Source: Gammaproteobacteria bacterium
GTDB taxonomy: Bacteria > Pseudomonadota > Gammaproteobacteria > PS1 > Pseudothioglobaceae
Length of the DNA: 9,555 nt
Direction: 5' to 3'
NCBI GenBank assembly: GCA_028599035.1
Contig: JAQRMT010000056.1
Location: forward strand, 1 to 9,555
Made by a program: the position numbers and the translations under genes. Every line of letters starts with the position of its first letter. The stretch's first letter is position 1. The notes below the pieces were generated by a model. That model worked only from the letters and a program-made list of their open reading frames with translations, searched no databases and had not been told where the DNA came from. This document shows, in pieces, positions 1-6,832 of the stretch.

Positions 1-77
1 CTAAATAGTGCCTTTTAAAGCAATCAACAAACCGATAAACACAAACCAATGCCCACCACCCATTTAAAGGTTTTCAT
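1..77 (-). pseudogene. possible frameshifted micro-ORF downstream of pyrE
   Basis: From an ATG at 77-75 the minus strand reads MKTFKWVVGIGLCLSVC and stops at 26-24. The next reading frame continues with a hydrophobic segment, FIGLLIALKGTI, and stops exactly at 3-1. Joining the two with one added base around 41-44 gives a 25-residue peptide with a single membrane-like stretch. It lies in the same direction as pyrE, about 60 bp behind its stop, so it could be the tail of that transcript. No ribosome site is convincing, I recognise no family, and so short a joined frame in AT-rich DNA may be chance. Confidence 0.2.
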
Positions 78-137
78 ATCTTTATCTAATCCGCCACTAT
101 GCTTAATCGAGTGTTTAGCAATCTGCTTTATTTGGCG

Positions 138-776
138 CTAAACGCCATATTCATTGCGGTATGTTTCAATGCGTTCGATTAACGCTTCATCGTTACCTTG
201 TTTTAAATAATCGATCAAATGACCGAGGTTAATAATACTTAAAACAGTGATGTCAAAATTTTGCTCAACTTCTTGAATAGCTGAGGTATCGCCTTTGCCT
301 TTTTCTTGGCGATCAACTGCCACAATCACACCTTTAGCACTAGCACCATTCGCCTTAATAATATCCATCGCTTCACGAATAGCAGTGCCTGCGGTAATAA
401 CATCATCAATAATCAAAATATTACCTGTGAGTGGATGGCCGACAATATTGCCACCTTCGCCATGGGTTTTGGCTTCTTTGCGGTTGAAGCTATACGGCAC
501 ATTTTTATTAAAATTATCGTTCAGTGCCATCGCAGTGGCAGTAGCGAGTGGGATGCCTTTGTAGGCTGGGCCGAATAGTACATCAAAGTCCAATTTGCTT
601 TTTTGAATGGCTTGCGCATAAAACTTACCTAGTTTTGACAAATGTTCACCCGTGTTAAAAGCACCTGCGTTAAAAAAATAAGGGCTGATTCTGCCTGATT
701 TAAGCGTAAATTCGCCAAATTTAAGCGCACCGATTTTTAACATGAAATCTACGAAGTCTTTTTGATATTGTTGCAT
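138..776 (-). CDS. pyrE: orotate phosphoribosyltransferase
   Basis: PyrE joins orotate to PRPP to give orotidine 5'-monophosphate, the fifth step of de novo pyrimidine synthesis, in the cytoplasm. The 212-residue product matches the usual ~213. It has the N-terminal KSGRISPYFFNAG segment (residues 26-39), FGPAYKGIPLA (68-78), the flexible catalytic loop NRKEAKTHGEGG (98-109) and the type I PRPP motif ILIIDDVITAGTA (120-132). The frame is open 51 codons further upstream, but that stretch lies across xthA and looks non-coding. The ATG at 776-774 is preceded by AGGA seven bases upstream and begins MQQYQKDFVDFML, as PyrE proteins do. It is head-to-head with xthA, 24 bp between start codons, so its promoter must lie within xthA. 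Confidence 0.96.
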   Translation of the reverse strand: MQQYQKDFVDFMLKIGALKFGEFTLKSGRISPYFFNAGAFNTGEHLSKLGKFYAQAIQKSKLDFDVLFGPAYKGIPLATATAMALNDNFNKNVPYSFNRKEAKTHGEGGNIVGHPLTGNILIIDDVITAGTAIREAMDIIKANGASAKGVIVAVDRQEKGKGDTSAIQEVEQNFDITVLSIINLGHLIDYLKQGNDEALIERIETYRNEYGV

Positions 777-791
777 GGGTTTTCCTATAAA
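762..791 (+). promoter_or_regulatory. candidate xthA promoter, nearly leaderless
   Basis: TTGATA (762-767, five of six consensus bases) and TATAAA (786-791, five of six) are separated by 18 bp. Initiation would fall around 797-799, only a few bases before the xthA ATG at 801. That fits the absence of any purine-rich ribosome site before xthA. The -35 lies inside the first codons of pyrE. Confidence 0.45.
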
Positions 792-800
792 ATTATTTTT

Positions 801-1568
801 ATGAAAAGAATTATAACGGCTAATGTTAACGGTATTCGTGCCGCTGAGAAAAAAGGTTTTTTTGACTGGATGAAAACGCAAAATGCGGATGTGGTTTGCG
901 TGCAAGAAATCAAGGCGCAAGAAGACCAATTGGATGAAAGATTCTACCCTGAGGGTATTTACACCTATTACAAACCCGCACAGAAAAAAGGCTATAGTGG
1001 AACAGGGCTATATTGTAAAGAAAAACCCGACCGAGTTATCTTCAGCCCTTGGGAAGATTTTGATTTTGAAGGGCGTTTTATCCAAGCCGATTTTGGCAAT
1101 CTCAGCGTGATTTCAATCTACATCCCCTCAGGCTCTGCCAAACAAGAACGCCAAGATTATAAAATGACTTTTATGCTTGAGCGTTTTATGCCTTATTTGC
1201 AAAAGTTACAACAAGATGGTCGCCAATATATCATTTGTGGTGATATTAATATCGTGCACAAAGAAATTGACATCAAAAACTTCAAAGGCAATAAAAATCG
1301 CTCAGGCTGCCTGCCAGAAGAGCGCGCTTGGATGGATGCGTTATTTAATGAGGTCGGTTTTATTGATGGCTTCCGTGAAATAAACCAGGAGCCACACCAA
1401 TACACTTGGTGGTCAAACCGAGGTCAAGCCTGGGCGAATAACACCGGCTGGCGCATTGATTATCAAATCCTCAGTGCCAATCTGAAAGACACAGTTAAAA
1501 GTACCAGTATTTATAAAGATGAGCGCTTTTCTGACCATTCTCCACTGATTTTAGAATACAATTTATAA
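801..1568 (+). CDS. xthA: exodeoxyribonuclease III / AP endonuclease
   Basis: This is an Mg-dependent exonuclease III-type enzyme that nicks DNA 5' of abasic sites and trims 3' blocks in base-excision repair. The 255-residue protein (E. coli XthA has 268) carries the endonuclease/exonuclease/phosphatase fold motifs in order: NVNGIR (8-13), VVCVQEIKAQ with metal ligand Glu36, the Tyr107 motif IYIPSG, the GDIN motif with Asp148 and Asn150, WRIDYQ (217-222) and the terminal SDHSP with Asp245-His246. The IVHKEIDIKN stretch after GDIN resembles the ExoA/APE1 subgroup more than E. coli XthA. I chose the ATG at 801 because MKRIITANVNGIRAAE is the family N-terminus; the frame stays open upstream to 762. 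No ribosome site is visible, so leaderless translation is possible. Confidence 0.95.
   Translation: MKRIITANVNGIRAAEKKGFFDWMKTQNADVVCVQEIKAQEDQLDERFYPEGIYTYYKPAQKKGYSGTGLYCKEKPDRVIFSPWEDFDFEGRFIQADFGNLSVISIYIPSGSAKQERQDYKMTFMLERFMPYLQKLQQDGRQYIICGDINIVHKEIDIKNFKGNKNRSGCLPEERAWMDALFNEVGFIDGFREINQEPHQYTWWSNRGQAWANNTGWRIDYQILSANLKDTVKSTSIYKDERFSDHSPLILEYNL
810..815 (-). promoter_or_regulatory. candidate pyrE -10 box inside xthA
   Basis: On the minus strand this hexamer is a perfect TATAAT, placed so that transcription would start near 803 and leave about 26 nt of leader containing the AGGA ribosome site of pyrE. No good -35 hexamer sits 16-18 bp upstream, so the call rests on the -10 and its position. 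It falls in codons 4-5 of xthA. Confidence 0.4.
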
Positions 1569-1572
1569 AAAA

Positions 1573-1591
1573 ATAAAGGTATCGGTGTGAA
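1573..1591. repeat. 19-nt motif shared with 9256-9274
   Basis: Reading ATAAAGG, two variable bases, then TCGGTGTGAA, this stretch matches 9256-9274 at 17 of 19 positions in the same orientation. This copy starts 5 bp after the xthA stop and precedes the promoter at 1604-1631. The second copy is at the outer edge of an IS3-family end. It may be an insertion-sequence terminus, a preferred target site or a chance match. Confidence 0.4.
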
Positions 1592-1603
1592 TTAAGTCCT
1601 TTT

Positions 1604-1631
1604 TTGCTAAAAACAGAAGCTGTGCTAGAAT
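1604..1631 (+). promoter_or_regulatory. sigma70-like promoter in the xthA-mfd gap
   Basis: TTGCTA (1604-1609, four of six) and TAGAAT (1626-1631, five of six) are 16 bp apart, and TGC directly before the -10 makes it an extended -10 promoter. Transcription would begin near 1637-1638. No open reading frame of useful size follows on this strand, and mfd comes in from the opposite direction, so the likely product is an RNA. Confidence 0.5.
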
Positions 1632-1636
1632 AAATT

Positions 1637-1756
1637 GGCAAGATATTTTTTAAGTAAGAATTTAGTTGTGGGATTCAAGACGGGTTGTAGCCGTATAACA
1701 AACCATTCAGATGCTTTAGAAAAAAAGCAAAAAAGCACCTAACAAAGTATTCTGCC
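1637..1756 (+). ncRNA. candidate structured small RNA (~120 nt)
   Basis: The predicted start of the upstream promoter coincides with G1637. The first 15 bases (1637-1651) can pair with 1742-1756 to form a closing helix of 11 Watson-Crick and 2 G-U pairs, with two mismatches at 1641/1752 and 1650/1743. The G-U pairs would become A-C mismatches in the opposite transcript, which favours this strand. Inside, ACGG (1680-1683) can pair with CCGT (1691-1694), and TGCTTT (1712-1717) with AAAGCA (1724-1729). It is neither 5S, 4.5S SRP nor tRNA by sequence, and it is too short for 6S, RNase P or tmRNA. The only open frame, 24 codons from GTG at 1668, resembles nothing I know. Part of the helix is A-U rich, so chance pairing cannot be excluded. 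Confidence 0.33.
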
Positions 1757-1777
1757 TTAATGATTTATGCATTAGGC
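1754..1777. terminator. weak hairpin at the 3' end of mfd
   Basis: GCCTTAATG (1754-1762) pairs with CATTAGGC (1770-1777) with one bulged T and a seven-base loop. It overlaps the mfd stop codon on the minus strand and follows the candidate RNA on the plus strand. Neither side has a clean T-run directly after it; on the plus strand a T5 appears about 8 bp later. It may be a weak bidirectional terminator between convergent transcripts. Confidence 0.3.
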
Positions 1778-4700
1778 TTCTAAAGTTTTTAGCAAGTATT
1801 CAACCAATTCAATGCGCTCGATATTCTCGGGCATTTCGTGTTTGAATATTAGCTGATTTTGCCCTTTGAGTTGATAGGTTTTTGGTTGTGTTTGCACTAA
1901 GTTGATAATTTTTATGGGCTCAATATTGATTTTGTCTGAAAAAATAAGGTGCGCTTTGTCGTCATAGATTGAGACTTTATCAATACCGATTTTTTCGCAG
2001 AAAAGTTTAAGTCGGGTGGCAGCAAATAGGTTTTTGGTGGGGTCTGGCAATAGGCCGAAACGATCAATCATTTCAATCATCAACCCTTTTAATTCGTCCT
2101 CATCTTTGCCGTTGGCGATGCGCTTATATAAAACAAGGCGCTCATGTACATCGCCAAGATAGGTATCGGGGATGATGCAGGGAATGCCGGTGTCAATTTC
2201 AATTTCGTGGTTAATGGGGTCGTTGAGGTTGATTTTTTTACCTGCACGCATTGCCTCAATCGTGCGTTTGAGTAGGTCGTGGTAAAGGTTAAAGCCAATT
2301 TCACTGATTTTTCCCGATTGATTGTCGCCGAGCAGATCGCCTGCGCCACGAATTTCCAAATCATGATTGGCAAGCATAAACCCAGCGCCCAATTCCTCTA
2401 AAGATTCAACTGCCTCTAGGCGTTTTTTGGCGTTATCACTGAGTGATTGGTGTGATTTAATTACTAAATAAGCATACGCTCTATGATGTGAGCGCCCTAC
2501 TCGCCCACGAAGTTGGTGTAATTGTGCAAGACCAAAATTTTGAGCGTTGTTGATAATAATGGTGTTGGCATTTGGTATGTCAATACCTGTTTCAATAATT
2601 GTAGTGCACACCAAAATTTGAAAACGACCGTGATAAAAATCACCCATAATTTGCTCTAATTCACGGGTAGGCATCTGTCCATGGGCGATACGGATATGTA
2701 CATTTTTCATCAGCGATTTAAGGTTTTCTGCCATATTATCAATCGAATCAATGTCATTGTGTAATACAAATATTTGCCCGCCACGGTGCAACTCCCTAGA
2801 GCACGCTTCAACAATAGTATCGTCATCCCATTCATTCACAAAAGTTTGAATTGCACTGCGCCCTTGTGGCGGCGTGGCAATGATGGATAGCTCTCTGAGT
2901 GAGCCGAGTGCCATATTCAGCGTGCGTGGGATTGGGGTGGCAGTCATGGTTAAAATATCGCTTGTGCCTCGCATTTTTTTCAGAGATTCTTTTTGTTTCA
3001 CCCCAAATCGATGTTCTTCGTCAATAATCACCAGCCCCAATTTTTTATATTTAATGCTACCTTGAATCAACTTATGCGTGCCGATCACGATATCGCAAGT
3101 GCCATTCAGTAGTTGTTGTTTAATCTGAGTTTGTTGTTTGGCACTTTGAAAACGAGAGAGTGCGGCAATCTCTACGGGGTAGTTAATAAACCTATCCTTA
3201 AAAGATTCATAATGTTGGTTAGCGAGCAAGGTGGTTGGCACTAAGATGGCGACTTGCCTGCCAGATTCTACCGCTAAAAACGCAGCACGCATGGCAATTT
3301 CAGTTTTACCAAAGCCCACATCGCCACACACTAGCCTATCCATGGGTCGGTGTGATTGCATATCTGCCAGCACTTCGCCCATGGTTTTGAGTTGGTCTGG
3401 TGTTTCTTCAAAAGGAAAACTGGCAACAAAAGAGGCGTAGGCATCGCTCGGCTCGGGGAAGGCAAAGCCTTTTTGCGTTTGGCGTTTGGCATAGATTTCT
3501 AACAACTCGGCGGCAATATCGTGTAGTGCCTCATGCGCTTTTTGCTTGGCCTTGCTCCACTGGTTAGTGCCGAGTTTGTGGAGTGGTGCAGCGTCTGGAG
3601 ATGCACCCGAATAACGAGAAACCAAGTTGAGCGAAGTCATTGGCACCATTAATTTTGAGCCATTGGCGTATTCCAGCATTAAAAAATCTTGTGCCAAATC
3701 ATCAAAATTTTGTGTTTTCAGCCCCAAATAACGACCCACACCGTAGCGTTCATGCACAATGGGGTCACCCATTTGGATTTCCACTAAACTCTTAATCGCC
3801 TCATCAAAGTCTTTGTGCTTGGCACGCCTGCGTCTTTGTTGCTTGACCACATCTGCACCGAATAAATTAACCTCGGTGATGATGGCAATGTCCTCACTCA
3901 GCAGTCCTTCGTTGAGCTCGTCATTGGTGATGCAGAGTTTTTCATCACTGTTGAGGAAGTCTTGCCAATGTTCGACTGGACGGGGCTGGCGTTGATGATT
4001 AATCAGCAAATCGCTGAGCACGCTTTGCCGTCCTTGTGATTGGCAAACAATCAAAATTCTGCCGTTGAATTTTTTCTCAAAATTTAAGAATTTACTCAAT
4101 GGCGCTTTGTTTTGTGCATTGATATTAAGCGGCGGCAATAATTGACTGGCAAAGTTTAATTGACCGGGCTTGTCTTCAAGCTTTGAGGTGCCAATAATCA
4201 ACTGTTGGCGTTGTTTAATGTGGCTAAATAACTGGGATTTATCAATAAAAACTTGATTAACCGGCAGTGGCAATCGCTCAAGATTGGCACTGGCTTGCTG
4301 ATGTCGGTTGTCAATATCAGTATAAGTTGAGTCTACAAGCGCACTAAACCCCTGACTGGTGGCAATAATGCTATCGCTTGGTAGGTAATCAAACAGGGTG
4401 TTAGTTTGGGAAAAAAATAACGCAAGATAAAATTCTATGCCACTAGGTAGGCGAGATTCGCTGACTTCGTCAAAGATAAAGCCATCGGTGTTATTGAAAG
4501 TTTTTTGGTAATTTGTTTTAAAAGTTTCGATACTGTTTTGGTCAGTGGCAAACTCTCTGGCTGGCAACAAAGAAACCTCTTCAACAGTCTCAATAGAGCA
4601 CTGAGTTGAGGTGTCAAATATGCGTATAGACTCAATTTCCTGGTCAAACAAATCTACACGATAAGGGCGTTTTGCACCCATTGGATAAATATCTATGAGC

Positions 4701-5215
4701 GAGCCTTTAATGCTAAATTCGCCATGCTCCCTCACAGTCGTTACCCGATGATAGCCGATTTTAAGCAAGCGCTGAGTGAAAGGCTGTATCTCCAATATAT
4801 TGCCAATGTTTAAGCTCAAACTATATTGCTCAACAAAGGCTAATGGACACAGCTGCTGTGATAATGATTCCAATGTGGTGATCACAATGCCTTGTTTAAG
4901 GTTAGGTAATTTTGCCAGGGTATCTAGCCGACCAGAGGTAATATCTGGGTGCGGTGAAAAGTGGTCAAAGGGCAACACTTCCCAATTATCAAACCTAAGA
5001 ATAGGCAAATCATCGCTATAAAAATTCAGAGATTTAAACCACTGATCAAAATGCCCAATGTCGTCTGCCACCACTAAAATAACCCGGTCTTGAGTTTTGG
5101 CAAATTCAATCAATGCTAAGGCTTGCGCACTGCCGTAGAGCGAACCCCAATAGAATTTTTGTCCAGAATTAAGGTCGGCGATGGGCGTTTTGCCTTGAGG
5201 ATAAAGGTGTTGCAT
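1772..5215 (-). CDS. mfd: transcription-repair coupling factor
   Basis: Mfd removes RNA polymerase stalled at lesions and recruits UvrA to start nucleotide excision repair. The 1147-residue product has full family length. Residues ~1-330 form the UvrB-like region (DNWEVLPFDHFSPH near 76-89; REHGEFSIKGSLIDIYP near 162-178). The RNA-polymerase-interacting domain starts near 482 (GDPIVHERYGVGRYLGL). The RecG-like motor has Walker A GDVGFGKTE (631-639), Walker B DEEHRFG (732-738), TATPIPRTL (758-766) and VGRSHHRAYAYL (906-917). The C-terminal regulatory domain spans ~1000-1147. I chose the ATG at 5215-5213 (MQHLYPQGK); further ATGs upstream lie inside maf and add a non-family extension. There is no ribosome site, only a T7 run after the maf stop 10 bp away, so translation may depend on ribosomes finishing maf. 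Confidence 0.97.
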   Translation of the reverse strand: MQHLYPQGKTPIADLNSGQKFYWGSLYGSAQALALIEFAKTQDRVILVVADDIGHFDQWFKSLNFYSDDLPILRFDNWEVLPFDHFSPHPDITSGRLDTLAKLPNLKQGIVITTLESLSQQLCPLAFVEQYSLSLNIGNILEIQPFTQRLLKIGYHRVTTVREHGEFSIKGSLIDIYPMGAKRPYRVDLFDQEIESIRIFDTSTQCSIETVEEVSLLPAREFATDQNSIETFKTNYQKTFNNTDGFIFDEVSESRLPSGIEFYLALFFSQTNTLFDYLPSDSIIATSQGFSALVDSTYTDIDNRHQQASANLERLPLPVNQVFIDKSQLFSHIKQRQQLIIGTSKLEDKPGQLNFASQLLPPLNINAQNKAPLSKFLNFEKKFNGRILIVCQSQGRQSVLSDLLINHQRQPRPVEHWQDFLNSDEKLCITNDELNEGLLSEDIAIITEVNLFGADVVKQQRRRRAKHKDFDEAIKSLVEIQMGDPIVHERYGVGRYLGLKTQNFDDLAQDFLMLEYANGSKLMVPMTSLNLVSRYSGASPDAAPLHKLGTNQWSKAKQKAHEALHDIAAELLEIYAKRQTQKGFAFPEPSDAYASFVASFPFEETPDQLKTMGEVLADMQSHRPMDRLVCGDVGFGKTEIAMRAAFLAVESGRQVAILVPTTLLANQHYESFKDRFINYPVEIAALSRFQSAKQQTQIKQQLLNGTCDIVIGTHKLIQGSIKYKKLGLVIIDEEHRFGVKQKESLKKMRGTSDILTMTATPIPRTLNMALGSLRELSIIATPPQGRSAIQTFVNEWDDDTIVEACSRELHRGGQIFVLHNDIDSIDNMAENLKSLMKNVHIRIAHGQMPTRELEQIMGDFYHGRFQILVCTTIIETGIDIPNANTIIINNAQNFGLAQLHQLRGRVGRSHHRAYAYLVIKSHQSLSDNAKKRLEAVESLEELGAGFMLANHDLEIRGAGDLLGDNQSGKISEIGFNLYHDLLKRTIEAMRAGKKINLNDPINHEIEIDTGIPCIIPDTYLGDVHERLVLYKRIANGKDEDELKGLMIEMIDRFGLLPDPTKNLFAATRLKLFCEKIGIDKVSIYDDKAHLIFSDKINIEPIKIINLVQTQPKTYQLKGQNQLIFKHEMPENIERIELVEYLLKTLEA

Positions 5216-5225
5216 ATAAAAAAAG

Positions 5226-5813
5226 CTAGTCTTGCAGAATATTAAGGCCTTCATTTTCCAGCATTTTAACCAGCTGGATAAGTGGCAAGCCAATCAGTGT
5301 ATTAGGGTCGTCCCCTTCTATGCGCTCAAATAAACTGATGCCTAAGGCTTCGGATTTAAAACTACCTGCACAGTTATAAGGCCGTTCTTTTTGTAGATAA
5401 CTTTCAATTTGTTTGTCACTCAATACCTTGAAAACAACTTTAGTTGTCTCAACAATGGTTTGTATTTTGTCGGTATTTGTGTTTAAAAGTGCCAAACTTG
5501 TGAAAAAAGTAACGCTATTGCCAGAACTTTGTTCAAGTTGTTTGGTGGCGTTTTCGTGCGTGTGCGGTTTACCTAAGATTTCATCTGCAAGCGTTGCCAC
5601 TTGGTCTGAGGCAATAATAAGCCCACTGTGCGTTTTTGCTACTTCAAATGCCTTTTCTCGTGCCAATCGAAACACCAACTGTTCAGGCGTTTCACCGTTT
5701 TTGCGAGACTCATCAATCTCAGGCGACACTGTATCAAATTCTACGCCCAGTTTGTCAAGCAGTTGTTTTCTAAAAATTGATGATGAGGCAAGAATTAATG
5801 ACACGATGGGCAA
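5226..5813 (-). CDS. maf: Maf/YceF-type nucleotide pyrophosphatase
   Basis: Maf-fold house-cleaning enzyme that hydrolyses modified nucleoside triphosphates to monophosphates. The YceF branch prefers 7-methyl-GTP in E. coli. Alignment with YceF is good along the whole 195 residues: LILASSSIFRKQLLDKLG (6-23) with the substrate-binding Ser-Arg motif, PEIDES (31-36), the catalytic IIASDQVA with Asp70, GKP (81-83), CAGSFKSEALGISLFERIEGDDP (148-170) and NTLIGLPL (171-178). No ATG begins the frame: the first usable codon is TTG at 5813-5811 (MPIVSLILA), or GTG at 5804-5802 (MSLILA); a stop lies upstream at 5837. The GTG start resembles YceF length better and neither has a ribosome site. mfd follows 10 bp behind its stop, suggesting one transcript. 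Confidence 0.93.
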   Translation of the reverse strand: MPIVSLILASSSIFRKQLLDKLGVEFDTVSPEIDESRKNGETPEQLVFRLAREKAFEVAKTHSGLIIASDQVATLADEILGKPHTHENATKQLEQSSGNSVTFFTSLALLNTNTDKIQTIVETTKVVFKVLSDKQIESYLQKERPYNCAGSFKSEALGISLFERIEGDDPNTLIGLPLIQLVKMLENEGLNILQD

Positions 5814-5820
5814 AAGTTTT

Positions 5821-5838
5821 GTAAAATGCCCATTTTAC
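5821..5838. promoter_or_regulatory. perfect 18-bp palindrome between maf and folA
   Basis: GTAAAATG and CATTTTAC are exact inverted repeats around a central CC. They occupy most of the 38 bp between the maf TTG start and the folA ATG. Each arm carries a TAAAAT -10-like hexamer, one per strand. For folA, TAAAAT at 5822-5827 lies 18 bp from ATGACA (5798-5803), giving a start near 5834. For maf no well-spaced -35 is visible. The symmetry fits either a dimeric repressor operator or paired divergent -10 boxes. Confidence 0.45.
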
Positions 5839-5851
5839 TTTATTGTTTATT

Positions 5852-6337
5852 ATGCGCTTATCAATTATTGTGGCAATGGATGATAAGCAACTCATCGGCA
5901 AAAACAACGCCCTGCCTTGGCATTTGCCCGCTGATTTGGCTTATTTTAAAAAAACCACCACGGGTAAAACCGTGCTAATGGGTCGTAAAACCCACCAGTC
6001 CATCGGCTTTCCCCTGCCTAATCGACGCAATGTGGTGGTAAGTCGTAATGCCGATTTTCAAGCCGATGGCTGCGAAGTCTTTGCCAATATTGATGCCGCA
6101 TTAGCGCTCGCTAAAGATGATGATGAAGTGATGATAATGGGTGGTGCCTCGTTCTACGAGCAAATGCTGCCAAGTGTTGATAGGCTATATATCACCCAAA
6201 TTGAGGGCGAATTTGCAGGTGATACGCATTTTCCTAAATTCAATCGCCATGAATTTGTTGAAACCTCCAGAGAATCACACACTGCCGATGAAAAAAACCC
6301 ACACCCTTACCATTTTATTATTTTAGATAGGAGATAA
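5852..6337 (+). CDS. folA: dihydrofolate reductase
   Basis: NADPH-dependent reduction of dihydrofolate to tetrahydrofolate, needed for thymidylate, purine and methionine synthesis; the target of trimethoprim. The 161-residue protein has standard bacterial length. It shows the N-terminal strand and Met20-like loop (SIIVAMDDKQLIGKNNALPWHLP), the acidic substrate-binding Asp28 of PADLAYFK, MGRKTHQSIG (43-52) for NADPH, MIMGGASFYEQ (95-105), DTHFP (124-128) and the C-terminal YHFIILDR strand. The frame could also begin at TTG 5843, but ATG 5852 gives the family N-terminus MRLSIIVA. No purine-rich ribosome site precedes it. A lipoprotein gene follows 2 bp after the stop and the maf-mfd pair is divergent. 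Confidence 0.96.
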   Translation: MRLSIIVAMDDKQLIGKNNALPWHLPADLAYFKKTTTGKTVLMGRKTHQSIGFPLPNRRNVVVSRNADFQADGCEVFANIDAALALAKDDDEVMIMGGASFYEQMLPSVDRLYITQIEGEFAGDTHFPKFNRHEFVETSRESHTADEKNPHPYHFIILDRR

Positions 6338-6339
6338 CC

Positions 6340-6522
6340 ATGTTTCAATTAACAACCTCGCTGTTATTAGTTTTATTATTATCAAGCTGCATGCTGACCA
6401 AGGTGGTAACCGTGCCAATGCGTGTAGGCGGTGCGGTGATTTCTGCCGTGCCAGTTGTCGGCGATAGCGTGGACGCAGTGATTGACACAGCAGCCGATGT
6501 GGTTGACGCAGCGCCAATCTAG
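6340..6522 (+). CDS. small lipoprotein, possibly DUF6726-like
   Basis: A 60-residue secreted lipoprotein. Residues 1-16 are a short lipoprotein signal peptide with the hydrophobic run LLLVLLLSS, and Cys17 sits in a lipobox (LSS|C), so lipidation and membrane anchoring are expected. The mature part holds VPMRVGGAVISAVPVVGDSVDAVIDTA, a small-residue-rich helix with a central PVVGD turn. This resembles the compact lipoproteins grouped as DUF6726; I give that from memory and cannot verify it. The ATG is 2 bp after the folA stop and is served by AGGAG (6329-6333) within the last folA codons, so it is almost certainly translated with folA. Function is unknown; nothing ties it to folate. Confidence 0.8.
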   Translation: MFQLTTSLLLVLLLSSCMLTKVVTVPMRVGGAVISAVPVVGDSVDAVIDTAADVVDAAPI

Positions 6523-6535
6523 CGCCAGATTTGGC
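6513..6535. terminator. hairpin between convergent genes, possible terminator
   Basis: GCCAATCT (6513-6520) pairs with AGATTTGGC (6527-6535) with one bulge and a six-base loop. It overlaps the lipoprotein stop and ends just before the antitoxin stop, where the two genes converge 19 bp apart. There is no strong T-run on either side, so termination would be weak. Confidence 0.3.
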
Positions 6536-6541
6536 AATTAT

Positions 6542-6832
6542 CTACCTTTGAACAAACTTAATATTAATATCGCACCCAACAGCATTTGCATATTTACTGA
6601 GTGTTGCGAGAGAAGGTGACAGTTTGCCGTTTGCAAGTGATGACTCTATTCTTGTAATGGCTGTTTGCTTTGTCCCCATTCTTTTGGCAACTTCGGTTTG
6701 GCTAAGTCCTGCCTTTCTTCTGGCAGATAACATTTGACCAAGCACACTAAACTCTAGGGCTAAATTATCATATTCTTCCTTGACATCGGGATTAGAAAGT
6801 GCCTTTTTCTTTAATTCTTCATGTGTCATCAT
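6542..6832 (-). CDS. HigA-like XRE-family antitoxin
   Basis: A 96-residue DNA-binding protein, the likely antitoxin of a HigBA-type module, which would neutralise its toxin and repress the shared promoter. The helix-turn-helix lies at about residues 31-65: LGQMLSARRKAGLSQTEVAKRMGTKQTAITRIE, with the SQTEVAKRMG positioning helix and TKQTAITRIE recognition helix typical of the Cro/XRE fold. The N-terminal 30 residues are charged (HEELKKKALSNPDVKEEYDNL), as in antitoxins paired with Gp49-type toxins. It begins ATGATG, overlapping the toxin stop (ATGA), with an AAGGAG ribosome site 8 bases upstream inside the toxin gene. The frame is intact although the toxin is not. A stand-alone regulator is the alternative. 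Confidence 0.85.
   Translation of the reverse strand: MMTHEELKKKALSNPDVKEEYDNLALEFSVLGQMLSARRKAGLSQTEVAKRMGTKQTAITRIESSLANGKLSPSLATLSKYANAVGCDINIKFVQR

Noticed and set aside
777..929. N-terminal extension of PyrE by 51 residues
   Set aside because: It lies antisense to xthA, resembles no PyrE, and the internal ATG has a ribosome site and the family N-terminus.
1637..1756. 6S, 5S, 4.5S SRP or tRNA identity for the candidate RNA
   Set aside because: No conserved sequence of these RNAs is present; 6S would be longer with a central bubble, and no cloverleaf can be drawn.
5413..5883. 156-codon plus-strand open frame
   Set aside because: It lies antisense to maf, whose product aligns with YceF throughout; composition is that of a shadow frame and no family is recognisable.
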